Assembly: GCF_945957265.1 (NCBI RefSeq)
Contig: NZ_CAMFKO010000015.1
Coordinates: 29,384 to 93,383 of the forward strand
Source: an uncultured Dechloromonas sp.
GTDB lineage: Bacteria > Pseudomonadota > Gammaproteobacteria > Burkholderiales > Rhodocyclaceae
Reading direction: 5' to 3'
Length of the DNA stretch: 64,000 bases
The translations under genes and the position numbers were made by a program. Below the pieces are notes generated by a model, which worked only from the letters and a program-made list of their open reading frames with translations, ran no database searches and was not told the origin of the DNA. Shown here one piece after another: positions 1 to 8,492 of the stretch. Position 1 is the stretch's first letter, and the number at the start of each line of letters is the position of its first letter.

Positions 1-358
1 TGCCTTCGCCGATGTGGAGGATGTTGCCGGCGAACAGGCCGAGGATCAGGGCGAAGGTCGACACCACCTCGAAATAGACGATGGAGCGCCAGCCGACCCG
101 ACCGGCGCTCTTCACGTCACCCGCCGAGGCAATGCCATGGACGATGGTCAGGAAGACCAGCGGGGCGACGCCGCACTTGATCAGCGACAGGAACATGTCG
201 CCCAGCGTCTTGAGCTGCGCCGAGAACTTGGGAAAGGCAAAGCCGACGGCGATGCCGAGGATCAGCGAGACCAGCACCTGCATGCCCAGCTTGCGGTACC
301 ACGGCAGCTTCTTGGGGGTAGCGACGATGGCGTCGGCCGGATGATTTAGTGTTGTCAT
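1..358 (-). CDS. dctA: C4-dicarboxylate:cation symporter, DctA/GltP family (partial, C-terminus off the left edge)
   Basis: Inner-membrane symporter predicted to import C4-dicarboxylates or related acids with cations. The minus strand is open from an ATG at 358 to the window edge, giving about 119 N-terminal residues. Visible are a first hydrophobic segment (around residues 24-40), the family's LIKCGVAPLVFLTIVHGIAS stretch and a following VGWRSIVYFEVVST segment, both typical of the DctA/GltP family near TM2-TM3. A good ribosome site (GAGGAGA) lies 5-11 bases before the start. It follows the lyase gene by 21 bases on the same strand, so both are probably co-transcribed and share a substrate. 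Substrate specificity cannot be told from this fragment. Confidence 0.85.
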   Translation of the reverse strand, partial: MTTLNHPADAIVATPKKLPWYRKLGMQVLVSLILGIAVGFAFPKFSAQLKTLGDMFLSLIKCGVAPLVFLTIVHGIASAGDVKSAGRVGWRSIVYFEVVSTFALILGLFAGNILHIGEG

Positions 359-379
359 GTTTGTCTCCTCTCGGGCCGG

Positions 380-1753
380 TCAGGCGGTAACGGACTTGGA
401 CAGTTCAACGGCGCGATCCACCATCTGCGGCGCCAGGCCCAGGTAGTTGGCCGGATCGGTCAGGCGCTCGATGGCGGCGCGGTCGAAGTGCTCGGTGACC
501 GCAGGCAAGGCGGCCAGTGCTTCGGCCAGCGTGCCGCCCTTTTCATTGACGGTGCGACAGGCGTCGTAAACGATGTCGTGCGCCTGCTGGCGGCCGGTGA
601 AGGGCGCCATGCCCATCATCACGGCTTCGGCGACGATCAGGCCCCTGGTGATGCCGAGGTTCTTCTTCATCTGGTCGGTATCGACGATCAGGCCGCCCAG
701 GGCGAACTTGGCTTGATGCAGGGCGCCGGCGGTCAGGATGAAGCTCTCCGGAATGGCGATCCATTCGGCGTGCCACGGGCCGGTCGCCCGCTCGAAATCC
801 TGAACCATGGCATCGACCATCAGGCCGGCTTGCTGGCGGACGGCCTTGGCGGCGGCGAGCATCAGTTCGCTGGAAATCGGATTGCGCTTCTGCGGCATGG
901 TGCTGCTGGCACCACGGCCTTTCACGAAGGGTTCATAGACTTCGGCGAACTCGGTGGAGGCCATGATCATGATGTCGAGGGCGATCTTGCCCAGCGAACC
1001 GGTGACCAGGGCGAGCAGGTTGATCGCCTCGGCAAAGCCGTCGCGGGCGACGTGCCAGGTCGTGGCCGGCACGCCGAGGCCGAGTTCCTCGGCCATCGCC
1101 TTCTGCACCGCGAAACCCTTGCTGCCCAGCGAGGCGAGCGTTCCGGCGGCACCGGCAAACTCGACGACTTCGACACGCGGACGCAGCTCGGCGATGCGCT
1201 GCTGATGGCGGTCGAACATGGCCAGCCAGATCGCGACCTTGTAGCCGAAGGTGACAGGCAGCGCCTGCTGCAAATGGGTCCGCCCGGCCATCGGCGTGTC
1301 GCGATGCTTGACCGCCAGGTCGGCAAGGATCTGGCGCAGTTCGCGGATGTCGTTGTCGATGACATTCAGGGCATCGCGGACTTGCAGGGCCACCGCGGTA
1401 TCCATGATGTCCTGGGTCGTGGCGCCCCAATGCACGTAGCGACCGGCCTCGCCGCACATGGCGACCAGTTGGTGAACCAGCGGCAGGATCGGGTAACCGA
1501 CGATATCCGTTTCATGGCGCATGTGATCGAAGTCGATGCGCTCGATCTTCGACTCGCGGGCAATGACGTCGGCCGCTTCGGCCGGAATCACACCGACCCG
1601 GGCTTCGGCCCTGGCCAGCGCGACCTCGGCATCGATATAGCGCTGGATCAGCGCGTGGTCGGAAAAGATGTTGCGCATGGTGGCGGTGCCGAAGGCATCG
1701 CGGTACAGGATGGAATCGACGACGGTGCTGGCCATCGGGATGGAATGTGACAT
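380..1753 (-). CDS. Fumarase/aspartase-superfamily lyase (PcaB / adenylosuccinate-lyase-like)
   Basis: A 457-residue enzyme of the class II fumarase/aspartase superfamily, whose members release fumarate or form lactones by beta-elimination or its reverse. The signature loop SSTMPQKRNP (about residues 276-285) carries the mobile catalytic serine, and the conserved GRTHLQQALPVTFG segment is present further upstream; the C-terminal part looks like an ADSL_C domain. The frame stays open upstream, but the ATG at 1753 has a clear AGAGGAGA site and starts at the family's normal N-terminus. It is commonly labelled 3-carboxy-cis,cis-muconate cycloisomerase, yet no other protocatechuate gene is nearby. 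The neighbouring DctA-type transporter and GntR regulator suggest uptake and cleavage of a dicarboxylate or a fumarate-amine adduct instead; this is inference. Confidence 0.8.
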   Translation of the reverse strand: MSHSIPMASTVVDSILYRDAFGTATMRNIFSDHALIQRYIDAEVALARAEARVGVIPAEAADVIARESKIERIDFDHMRHETDIVGYPILPLVHQLVAMCGEAGRYVHWGATTQDIMDTAVALQVRDALNVIDNDIRELRQILADLAVKHRDTPMAGRTHLQQALPVTFGYKVAIWLAMFDRHQQRIAELRPRVEVVEFAGAAGTLASLGSKGFAVQKAMAEELGLGVPATTWHVARDGFAEAINLLALVTGSLGKIALDIMIMASTEFAEVYEPFVKGRGASSTMPQKRNPISSELMLAAAKAVRQQAGLMVDAMVQDFERATGPWHAEWIAIPESFILTAGALHQAKFALGGLIVDTDQMKKNLGITRGLIVAEAVMMGMAPFTGRQQAHDIVYDACRTVNEKGGTLAEALAALPAVTEHFDRAAIERLTDPANYLGLAPQMVDRAVELSKSVTA

Positions 1754-1812
1754 GAGCGTCTCCTCTGAATGTCGTTTGTGGCGTGTCTGAATCTGGCTGC
1801 CCAAACCCAAAT

Positions 1813-1850
1813 ATGTCCGGACATGTTTCCAATCTATTATGTCCGGACAT
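1813..1850. promoter_or_regulatory. Twin palindromic operators between the lyase and GntR genes
   Basis: Two identical perfect 12-base palindromes, ATGTCCGGACAT, lie at 1813-1824 and 1839-1850, 26 bases apart centre to centre. They sit in the 135-base divergent intergenic region between the lyase start (1753) and the GntR start (1889). Two identical palindromes on the same helix face next to a GntR gene strongly suggest its operators, controlling both directions. The binding protein is inferred. Confidence 0.75.
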
Positions 1851-1888
1851 ATATTGCAAGCACTATTTCTGGCGTAGAATTTCGAACC

Positions 1889-2629
1889 ATGAAAAAGCCC
1901 GCAAGCAAGCCGCATTTCGCCGAAATCGCCCGCGACCTGACCGAAGGCATCGCCGCGGGTCGCTATCCGGTCGGCAGCGTTCTGCCGGGGGAGCTGGAGT
2001 TGTGCGACCTCTACGACACCAGTCGCCACACCATCCGGGCCGCGCTGAACGAGTTGCAGCAACTCGGCCTGGTGTCGCGCAAGAAAAACGCGGGGACACG
2101 GGTCGAATCGGCCACGCCGCGGAACGATTTCAGGCCGTCGCTGGGGTCGCTGGAAGATCTGGTGCAGTTCGGTTCGACCAACGTCCGGGTCGTTCAATCG
2201 ATCGAGCCGACCACGGTCAAAGGAGCGCTGGCCAAAACGCTGGGCTGTTTCAACGGGACCGACTGGCTGCGTATTTCCAGCTTGCGGGTCGATAGCGCGA
2301 CCCAGAAGCCGGTGGGCTGGACCGATGTGTATGTCGATCCGCAGTACGACGAAATTGCCGACAGGGTGCGTGCGGCGCCCGATACGCTGATCAGCACCTT
2401 GATCGAGAAACGCTATGGGCGGCGGGTGGCCGAAATTCGCCAGGTCGTACGGGCCATCCTGATCCCGCCCCCGACCGCCGCGGCGCTGCAGGTGGACGCG
2501 GCGAGTGCCGGTCTGGAAATCCTCCGCCAATATTTCGATGCGGCGGGTCAGATGTTCGAGGCTTCGATTACCGTCCATCCGGCCGACCGGTTTGCGGTCG
2601 CCATGACGCTGCAACGTTCGGCCCCCTGA
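1889..2629 (+). CDS. GntR-family transcriptional regulator (HutC/UTRA type)
   Basis: A 246-residue regulator with an N-terminal winged helix-turn-helix (about residues 8-75; GSVLPGELELCDLYDTSRHT is the recognition region) and a C-terminal UTRA ligand-binding domain (about 90-240). The frame extends upstream to 1769, but the ATG at 1889 places the helix-turn-helix at the usual distance from the N-terminus and keeps the operators in noncoding DNA. It is divergent from the lyase-dctA operon and most likely represses it until a substrate is bound. The stop codon touches the arfB start, so the two may be read from one transcript. Confidence 0.85.
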   Translation: MKKPASKPHFAEIARDLTEGIAAGRYPVGSVLPGELELCDLYDTSRHTIRAALNELQQLGLVSRKKNAGTRVESATPRNDFRPSLGSLEDLVQFGSTNVRVVQSIEPTTVKGALAKTLGCFNGTDWLRISSLRVDSATQKPVGWTDVYVDPQYDEIADRVRAAPDTLISTLIEKRYGRRVAEIRQVVRAILIPPPTAAALQVDAASAGLEILRQYFDAAGQMFEASITVHPADRFAVAMTLQRSAP

Positions 2630-3034
2630 ATGCCGCCCGCTCTAACCATCCCCCCCGCCGAAATCGAATTCACCGCCATCCGCGCCCAGGGCGCCGGGGG
2701 GCAGAACGTCAACAAGGTCTCGAACGCGGTCCACCTGCGCTTCGACATTCCCGCCTCGTCGCTGCAGCCGGAGGTCAAGGAGCGCCTGCTCAAGCTGGGC
2801 GATCAGCGGATCAGCAAGGACGGCGTGGCGATCATCAAGGCACAGGAATTCCGCAGCCTGGAAAAGAACCGGGCCGAGGCGCTGCGCCGGCTGGAACTGC
2901 TGGTGAACAGCGTCGCCGTGCTGCCGCGCAAGCGCCGCCCGACCAAGCCGACGCACGGCTCGGTCAAGCGGCGGCTGGAGCAGAAGGGGCGGCGGGCCGA
3001 GATCAAGGCGGGGCGGCGCTCGACCGGCGACTGA
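2630..3034 (+). CDS. arfB: Peptidyl-tRNA hydrolase ArfB (YaeJ), ribosome rescue
   Basis: A 134-residue release-factor-like hydrolase that frees peptides from ribosomes stalled on mRNAs without a stop codon. The catalytic GGQ motif is at residues 23-25 within GAGGQNVNKVSN, and the C-terminal tail from about residue 100 is rich in Arg and Lys (for example RRPTKPTHGSVKRRLEQKGRR), the part that enters the empty mRNA channel in ArfB. Length and both features fit ArfB and not a full release factor. It begins at the base after the GntR stop codon, which suggests coupled translation with that unrelated gene. Confidence 0.93.
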   Translation: MPPALTIPPAEIEFTAIRAQGAGGQNVNKVSNAVHLRFDIPASSLQPEVKERLLKLGDQRISKDGVAIIKAQEFRSLEKNRAEALRRLELLVNSVAVLPRKRRPTKPTHGSVKRRLEQKGRRAEIKAGRRSTGD

Positions 3035-3202
3035 GCGTCCCGCGCCTGGCGGCAATGCACCGCTCAGCCCGGGGTACACGCTCGATGCGGCGGACCTGGG
3101 TCGGTCAATCTCCTCCCTGGCGGCAACTTTCCCAGGCGTCCGCCGGTCTCAACCTGATAAGGCAGGCAAGCGCAACGACGCTGAATCGAGGAGGGAATAT
3201 CT

Positions 3203-4033
3203 ATGCGGAATGGTGTTAATCAGGCCATCCAAGCCCATTACGGTCGCTCCGAGTTGGCGGAGGTCATTTTTACGGCCCTGGAGCAAGCGGGCATCGATGT
3301 ACGGCAACTCTCCCTCGAGGCGCTGGCGCCCATCGATGAGTTTCATATTCGCGGCCGCGCGGCGACTCTCGAGCTCGCCCAGGCGGCCGGCTTGCGTTCG
3401 ACAATGCACGTCCTGGATATCGGGAGCGGCATTGGCGGAACCTCGCGGTGCCTGGCCAAGGAGTTTGGCTGTCGTGTCACAGGCATCGACCTGACGGACG
3501 AATATTGCCAGGTTGCCGCGATGCTCACCGCCAAGGTTGGCCTCGATGGACTGATTGACTATCGCCAGGGCGACGCGACGAATCTTCCATTCGAAGACAA
3601 TGCGTTCGATGTCGTCTGGACAGAGCACGTCGCCATGAACATTCCCGACAAGCGTCGTTTTTACGGCGAGATGTACCGGGTCCTGAAACCCGGGGGAACG
3701 CTTGCCATCTACGATGTCCTCGCCGGCGCCGCCGGACCTGTGCTCTTCCCTGTCCCGTGGGCGCGCACGCCGGAGACGAGTTTTCTCGTGTCGCCGGAAG
3801 AGCTGCGCCAACTACTTGGAGATGCCGGCTTTACGGTTTCGGACTGGCAGGATACGACGGCGGAAGCGCGCGTATGGTTTGTGAACCTGGCCGAGCGCAT
3901 CCGCCGGGACGGCTTTCCGGTGCTGGGATTTCATTTGCTGATGGGTCATGACTTTCGCACAATGGCGCAAAACCAGGGTCGCAACCTTGAGGAAGGACGG
4001 ATTTCCCTCGGGCAAGTTGTTGCCGCAAAATAA
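3203..4033 (+). CDS. Class I SAM-dependent methyltransferase
   Basis: A 276-residue methyltransferase. The SAM-binding motif I, VLDIGSGIGG, is at about residues 70-79, followed by an acidic residue at the end of strand 2 (VTGIDLT) and motif II/III-like LPFEDNAFDVVWTEHVAMNI. The layout resembles small-molecule methyltransferases of the UbiE/sarcosine-dimethylglycine type. A ribosome site (GAGGAGG) precedes the ATG by about 10 bases. It stands alone, with 168 bases after arfB and convergent with the persulfide dioxygenase gene, so context gives no substrate. Confidence 0.8.
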   Translation: MRNGVNQAIQAHYGRSELAEVIFTALEQAGIDVRQLSLEALAPIDEFHIRGRAATLELAQAAGLRSTMHVLDIGSGIGGTSRCLAKEFGCRVTGIDLTDEYCQVAAMLTAKVGLDGLIDYRQGDATNLPFEDNAFDVVWTEHVAMNIPDKRRFYGEMYRVLKPGGTLAIYDVLAGAAGPVLFPVPWARTPETSFLVSPEELRQLLGDAGFTVSDWQDTTAEARVWFVNLAERIRRDGFPVLGFHLLMGHDFRTMAQNQGRNLEEGRISLGQVVAAK

Positions 4034-4081
4034 AAATCATGCCCGGACAAGCCAAGCCAGGGGCCGCTCGGGTAGACGGCA

Positions 4082-5170
4082 TTACCTCCCGGGAGGCAGC
4101 GCGATGGGCAGCCCCATCTGCTGCCACAGGAGCATGCCGCCGTGCAGGTTGGCGACCTCGGCGAAACCCGCCTCGCGCAGGATGACGGTCGCCTGCCCGG
4201 AACGCATGCCGGAGTGGCATACGGCAATCACCGGTCGGTCGCGCGGGATTTCGTCGATCCGCCCCTTGAGTTCTCCGAGCGGGATAGCGCGGGCACCGGC
4301 GATCTTCCCGAGCCCCCCGTCGATTTCCTCGGGCTGGCGTACATCAAGCACGCAGAGCGCATCGAGGGACTGCGCCACCCACTCCGGATCGATTTCGAGC
4401 AGGCCGGCATAGCTCTTGCGGACCGGCCCCCAGTCGGCCGGCTGCGGCACCTTGCCGTCCTCCGGCATCCCGCAGCGCAGATTGGCCGGCACGGCGATGG
4501 CGATCTGTTTGGGATGCGGCAGGTTCATGTTCTGCATGAAGCCGACGAAATCCTGCTCGTCGGCCTGGCCGCCGATGCGCGGGTTGTGCGCTTTTTCCTC
4601 GCCGACCGAGGTGACGGTGCGGCCACTGTAGTCGTGGCCGGGGTAAACCAGGCAATCGTCGGGCAGGCTGAAAATCTGCTCGGTTATCGAGCGGAACAGC
4701 AGGCTGGCATTGCCCTGCTGAAAATCGCAACGTCCGGCAGCGCGGATCAGCAGGCAGTCGCCAGTGAAGGCCAGGCCGTGGTCGTCGGTGACGAAGCTCA
4801 GGCAACCGTCGGTATGCCCCGGCGTCGCCCGCACCTCGAGATGGCGCCGGCCGAAATCGACGCGGTCGCCATGATCGAGCCGCAGCTTGGCCGCCGATAC
4901 ACTGGCGCCATAGCGCTTCGAGATGCCGATCAGACAGCCGGTGGCCTGCTGCATCAGCCAGCTGCCGGTCACGTGATCGGCATGGCAATGGGTATCGAGC
5001 GAAGCGACCAGCGTCAGCCCGAGTTCCTCGATCAGGGCACGGTCGCGCAGATGCTGTTCGAACACGGTATCGATGACGACTGCCTGGCGGGTTGCCGAGT
5101 CGCCCAGCAGATAGGTGTAGGTGGACGACGCCGCATCGAATAGCTGCCGAAAAATCAGGTTGCCGTACAT
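4082..5170 (-). CDS. Persulfide dioxygenase (ETHE1-like) fused to a rhodanese domain
   Basis: A 362-residue two-domain sulfur enzyme. The N-terminal metallo-beta-lactamase domain (about 1-240) has HCHADH, GHTDG, TGDCLLI and YPGHDYSGRT, the metal-site pattern of ETHE1-type mononuclear-iron persulfide dioxygenases, which oxidise glutathione persulfide to sulfite. The C-terminal rhodanese domain (about 260-360) ends with an active-site loop containing cysteine, CHSGMRS. Natural fusions of these two activities are known in Burkholderia relatives and allow sulfite plus persulfide to be turned into thiosulfate. Likely role: detoxification of sulfide-derived persulfides in the cytoplasm. No dedicated sulfide:quinone reductase is visible nearby. 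Confidence 0.9.
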   Translation of the reverse strand: MYGNLIFRQLFDAASSTYTYLLGDSATRQAVVIDTVFEQHLRDRALIEELGLTLVASLDTHCHADHVTGSWLMQQATGCLIGISKRYGASVSAAKLRLDHGDRVDFGRRHLEVRATPGHTDGCLSFVTDDHGLAFTGDCLLIRAAGRCDFQQGNASLLFRSITEQIFSLPDDCLVYPGHDYSGRTVTSVGEEKAHNPRIGGQADEQDFVGFMQNMNLPHPKQIAIAVPANLRCGMPEDGKVPQPADWGPVRKSYAGLLEIDPEWVAQSLDALCVLDVRQPEEIDGGLGKIAGARAIPLGELKGRIDEIPRDRPVIAVCHSGMRSGQATVILREAGFAEVANLHGGMLLWQQMGLPIALPPGR

Positions 5171-5188
5171 GGATGAATACCCTCCGGG

Positions 5189-5620
5189 TTAGCTGTCGCG
5201 TCTTGCCCTTTGCAGAATAAGGCTACGCACCCAACCGCCGATCGCCACACACGTTCCAAACGGCGATATCGCAAAAATGAAGCCCGCCATTGCGTTGGAC
5301 ATTAAGGCTTCAAGGAGCGTAAACGACGGGTTGAACATCAGCGCAACAGCCCCATCGGCGAGAGAAAGCACGATCGCGAAAGGTATCGAGATGCCCGCCA
5401 GGAATAGCCATTCTCTTGGTGCTTTTGGGACTTGCCTGTGGCCCCAGCAAAAAAAGGAGAAGGCTGCCAATGCCGCGAAGATGAGTAACCAGAACGAGCG
5501 GCTCACCAGTTTGTCTGGCACGAGCCATGCGACTCCCATTGTCATGGCGGCGAGGATAACGATTCCGACAAGGTTCGCCATTGCCGATGATGTGCCTGTT
5601 AGACGTGAGAACAACGACAT
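5189..5620 (-). CDS. Small integral membrane protein, unknown function
   Basis: About 143 residues from the ATG at 5620. The frame stays open to 5770, but that longer form adds a polar stretch and overlaps the next gene. Four hydrophobic segments are visible: LVGIVILAAMTMGVAWLV, SFWLLIFAALAAFSFF, WLFLAGISIPFAIVLSLA and MAGFIFAISPFGTCVAIGG. I do not recognise the family. It lies 18 bases upstream of the persulfide dioxygenase on the same strand and so may share its transcript. Confidence 0.6.
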   Translation of the reverse strand: MSLFSRLTGTSSAMANLVGIVILAAMTMGVAWLVPDKLVSRSFWLLIFAALAAFSFFCWGHRQVPKAPREWLFLAGISIPFAIVLSLADGAVALMFNPSFTLLEALMSNAMAGFIFAISPFGTCVAIGGWVRSLILQRARRDS

Positions 5621-5699
5621 GGATACGTCGTGCCACCAGGGCGATTGACCGGAAAATTCGACAGACGGCTCCTGGCCACACTGCGACCTTCTGATTTTG

Positions 5700-5909
5700 C
5701 TAGCGGAAATACCACGATCGTCCCGTGCAGAGAAACAAAGAGAAAATGCAGAACTGACCTGCCACAACAAGCCAGTACACCGTTGGTTTATCCTGCCGAT
5801 AAATAATCGTGTGCCACCACCATACGCCTAAGGCCTTGCCGGAAATAAGCGCCCAAATAGGGATAGCGGCCAAGAGAAGCGCGACTGAGTAATAAACGGT
5901 ATCGGTCAT
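5700..5909 (-). CDS. Small membrane protein, unknown function
   Basis: A 69-residue protein with two hydrophobic stretches (YYSVALLLAAIPIWALIS and VYWLVVAGQFCIFSLFL) separated by a short tryptophan-rich loop. No family recognised. It lies 79 bases upstream of another small membrane protein on the same strand. Its coding status rests on the strongly hydrophobic, membrane-like composition and the absence of a better frame. Confidence 0.5.
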   Translation of the reverse strand: MTDTVYYSVALLLAAIPIWALISGKALGVWWWHTIIYRQDKPTVYWLVVAGQFCIFSLFLCTGRSWYFR

Positions 5910-6281
5910 GGATTATCTGCGGGCCGCAACAAGGATGTAGGGAAAAGCCATTTGTAGCGAATAGCCACGATAAGATAAGTCAATTGGATGGCGTCGCCAA
6001 ACTCCCACTTTTGACCGCATCCCGCATGAAGAATCATGCCTGAAAGCGGCCGTACGGGGCGTACTCTCGCACAGCCGCACAATGAGCCAGCCGGCTTTCA
6101 GTCTGCCCGGAAGTCGCCAGAACGTCATCTCCCTTGGTGCGCCGCATTGAGCGTGCCCCGTAGGCCGACGCATCCAGCCCCGCAGTATCGCCTCCGAGAA
6201 CTTTATCCAGCCCACAGGCATCCAATGCCCATGCCGCAGCGGCATTCCGAAGACATTCTCCGAAACTTTCCGAAGGGGCGA
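5910..6281. other. Intergenic region without a supported gene
   Basis: 372 bases between a minus-strand membrane protein and the plus-strand lipocalin-like gene. Open frames run through it as upstream extensions of neighbouring frames, but none has a start signal or family features. The only structure seen is a short inverted repeat (CTGAAAGC near 6038 and GCTTTCAG near 6096). It must hold the divergent promoters, but no clear -10/-35 pair could be chosen. Confidence 0.5.
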
Positions 6282-6779
6282 ATGATGAAAAAGAATCTTG
6301 GTTGCGTATTGGCATTGACCCTGTTGTCCATCAGCGGCCTGGCGACTGCCCAGACTACCGCCAAACAGCTGCTTGGCGGCTGGTCGCTGGTTTCGCTGGA
6401 AACCGACACGGCTGACGGCCGTATCCAGGCGTTTGGCCCCCGGCCAATCGGGTACATCAACTTTGGCCCGGATGGCCGCATTGCTGCGCAGTTCATGCGT
6501 CCGGACATCCCGAAAATAGCGGCCAACAACCGCCAGAAGGCGACGCAGGAAGAAAATGCGGCTATCGCGCAGGGGGTCATGGCTTTCTTTGGCGAATGGA
6601 AGCTGCTTGATCCCAAAACGGGTGAAATCAGCCTCCATGTCATTGGCAGTTCGTTCCCCAACTGGAACGGAAGCGACCAGAAACGCTTCATCAAGGTCAG
6701 CGGAGATGCCATGACGATCATCAACCCCAGTTCGCCCTCCGCTGGCACATCCACCGTCATGCTCACCCGGCTCAAATAG
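6282..6779 (+). CDS. Secreted lipocalin-like protein
   Basis: About 165 residues starting at either of two adjacent ATGs (6282 or 6285), preceded by a GAAGGGG ribosome site. The N-terminus is a signal peptide (KKNLGCVLALTLLSISG, cleavage probably after LATA), so the protein is exported. The rest has the LLGGWSLVSLETDTADG opening and YINFGPDGRIAAQFM strand typical of the lipocalin-like (Lipocalin_5) family, whose ligands are mostly unknown. It is the last gene before the nif region, with the nifB control region 160 bases downstream. Confidence 0.75.
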   Translation: MMKKNLGCVLALTLLSISGLATAQTTAKQLLGGWSLVSLETDTADGRIQAFGPRPIGYINFGPDGRIAAQFMRPDIPKIAANNRQKATQEENAAIAQGVMAFFGEWKLLDPKTGEISLHVIGSSFPNWNGSDQKRFIKVSGDAMTIINPSSPSAGTSTVMLTRLK

Positions 6780-6858
6780 TTGCCCGATACGCTGCATGCC
6801 CGCCGGACAGTTTCCGATGCGAAGCTGTCCATCCGGGGGCCGGGCGGCCATCCGGGTC

Positions 6859-6874
6859 TGTAGGTTTTGCGACA
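6859..6874 (+). promoter_or_regulatory. NifA upstream activator site for nifB
   Basis: TGT at 6859-6861, ten bases, ACA at 6872-6874: an exact TGT-N10-ACA NifA site. Its centre is about 97 bases upstream of the start expected from the sigma-54 promoter at 6938-6953, the usual spacing for NifA activation by DNA looping. Confidence 0.8.
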
Positions 6875-6937
6875 TCCGATCAGACACCCCGCCCCCACAA
6901 ACACGACAGGCCATTGTTTTAATTAAGAAAACATCAC

Positions 6938-6953
6938 TGGCACAGCGATTGCT
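6938..6953 (+). promoter_or_regulatory. Sigma-54 (-24/-12) promoter of nifB
   Basis: TGGCACAGCGATTGCT matches the RpoN consensus TGGCAC-N5-TTGCW fully, with the GG and GC doublets at the required spacing. Transcription should begin near 6964, about 26 bases before the nifB start codon. Confidence 0.9.
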
Positions 6954-6989
6954 GAATAGGCTCCGAACAGTTTTCGAGGAGCCTTCATC

Positions 6990-8492
6990 GTGGAACTTCC
7001 CGTCATCAGCAACAGCGCGCCGGCAGCCGAAGGCGGCGGTTGTGCTTCCAGCGGCTGCGGCACCGCGCCGGATGCCCTCTCCCACCTGCCGGACCACATC
7101 CGCGCCAAGGTGCAGGACCATCCCTGCTATTCGGAAGAAGCGCACCACTACTTCGCCCGCATGCACGTCGCCGTCGCCCCGGCCTGCAACATCCAGTGCA
7201 ACTACTGCAACCGCAAATACGACTGCTCCAACGAATCGCGCCCGGGCGTCGTCTCCGAGCTGCTGACGCCGGACCAGGCGATCAAGAAGGTGCTCGCCGT
7301 CGCCGCCGAGATTCCGCAGATGACGGTCCTCGGCATCGCCGGCCCCGGCGACCCCCTGGCCAACCCGGGCCGCACCTTTGAAACCTTCGAACAGCTGTCG
7401 GCGCGCGCCCCGGACATCAAGCTGTGCGTGTCGACCAACGGCCTCAACCTGCCGCAGTACGTCGACCGTATCGCCCAACACAACATCGACCATGTGACGA
7501 TCACCATCAACTGTGTCGATCCGGAAGTCGGCGCCAGGATCTACCCGTGGATTTATTGGGAGAACAAGCGGATCACCGGCGTCGAAGGTGCCCGCATCCT
7601 GATCGAGCAGCAGCAGAAGGGTCTGCAGATGCTGACCGAGCGCGGCATCCTGGTCAAAGTGAATTCGGTGCTGATCCCCGGCGTCAATGACGAGCATCTC
7701 AAGGAAGTCTCGAAGATCGTCAAGGCCAAGGGCGCCTTTCTGCATAACGTCATGCCGCTGATCGCCGAGCCCGAGCACGGCACCTACTACGGCATCATGG
7801 AGCAGCCGGAACCGACGCCGGAACAGCTGCAGGAGCTGCAGGACGCCTGCGCCGGCGACATGGCGATGATGCGCCACTGCCGCCAGTGCCGAGCCGACGC
7901 GGTCGGCCTGTTGGGCGAAGACCGCGGCGACGAGTTCACGCTCGACAAGATCGACGTCATGGATGTCGATTACGAAGCCGCCATGGTCCGCCGCAAGGTG
8001 GTGCACGACGAGATCATCGAGAAGCTCGACGCCAAGCGCGGCATCGTCAAGCCCAAGGCCGAGGGCATCCCGGAAGGGTCGCGCCCGGTGCTGATGGCGG
8101 TGGCCGGCAAGAACGGCGTCGTCGCCGAGCACTTCGGCCACGCCAAGGAATTCCTGATCTACGAAGCCTCGCCGGAAGGTGTGCGTTTTCTCAGCCACCG
8201 CAAGACCGAGCTGTACTGCGGCGGCATGGATGCCTGCGGCGATGGCGACGTGGTCGACGAAGGCGCCACGGAATCCCTGCTCGACCGCAACATCCGCGTG
8301 CTCGAAGGCTGCGAGGTCGTGCTCTGCTCGAAGATCGGCTACGAGCCGTGGGGCAAGCTGGAAGCCGCCGGCATCGCGCCGAACGGCGAACATGCGATGG
8401 AGCCGATCGAGGACGCCGTGATGGCGGTGTACAAGGAAATCGCGGCGACCGGGAAGCTCCTTCCCGCCGCAGAAAGCCTGAAGGTGGCGTGA
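6990..8492 (+). CDS. nifB: Nitrogenase cofactor biosynthesis protein NifB (radical SAM)
   Basis: A 500-residue radical-SAM enzyme that fuses two [4Fe-4S] clusters with a carbide and sulfite-derived sulfur to make NifB-co, the precursor of FeMo-co. The radical-SAM cysteines are C66, C70 and C73 (CNIQCNYC), and further conserved cysteines lie in MRHCRQCRADAVGLLGED. From about residue 365 a NifX-like domain follows (AVAGKNGVVAEHFGHAKEF), giving the long, fused form of NifB common in Proteobacteria. A NifA site and a perfect sigma-54 promoter lie upstream, and the ferredoxin gene begins at the base after the stop codon. Confidence 0.98.
   Translation: MELPVISNSAPAAEGGGCASSGCGTAPDALSHLPDHIRAKVQDHPCYSEEAHHYFARMHVAVAPACNIQCNYCNRKYDCSNESRPGVVSELLTPDQAIKKVLAVAAEIPQMTVLGIAGPGDPLANPGRTFETFEQLSARAPDIKLCVSTNGLNLPQYVDRIAQHNIDHVTITINCVDPEVGARIYPWIYWENKRITGVEGARILIEQQQKGLQMLTERGILVKVNSVLIPGVNDEHLKEVSKIVKAKGAFLHNVMPLIAEPEHGTYYGIMEQPEPTPEQLQELQDACAGDMAMMRHCRQCRADAVGLLGEDRGDEFTLDKIDVMDVDYEAAMVRRKVVHDEIIEKLDAKRGIVKPKAEGIPEGSRPVLMAVAGKNGVVAEHFGHAKEFLIYEASPEGVRFLSHRKTELYCGGMDACGDGDVVDEGATESLLDRNIRVLEGCEVVLCSKIGYEPWGKLEAAGIAPNGEHAMEPIEDAVMAVYKEIAATGKLLPAAESLKVA

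Noticed and set aside
488..1750. A 420-residue plus-strand open frame
   Set aside because: Antisense to the lyase, whose catalytic motif is intact; the composition (Gly, His, Asp rich) is typical of a shadow frame.
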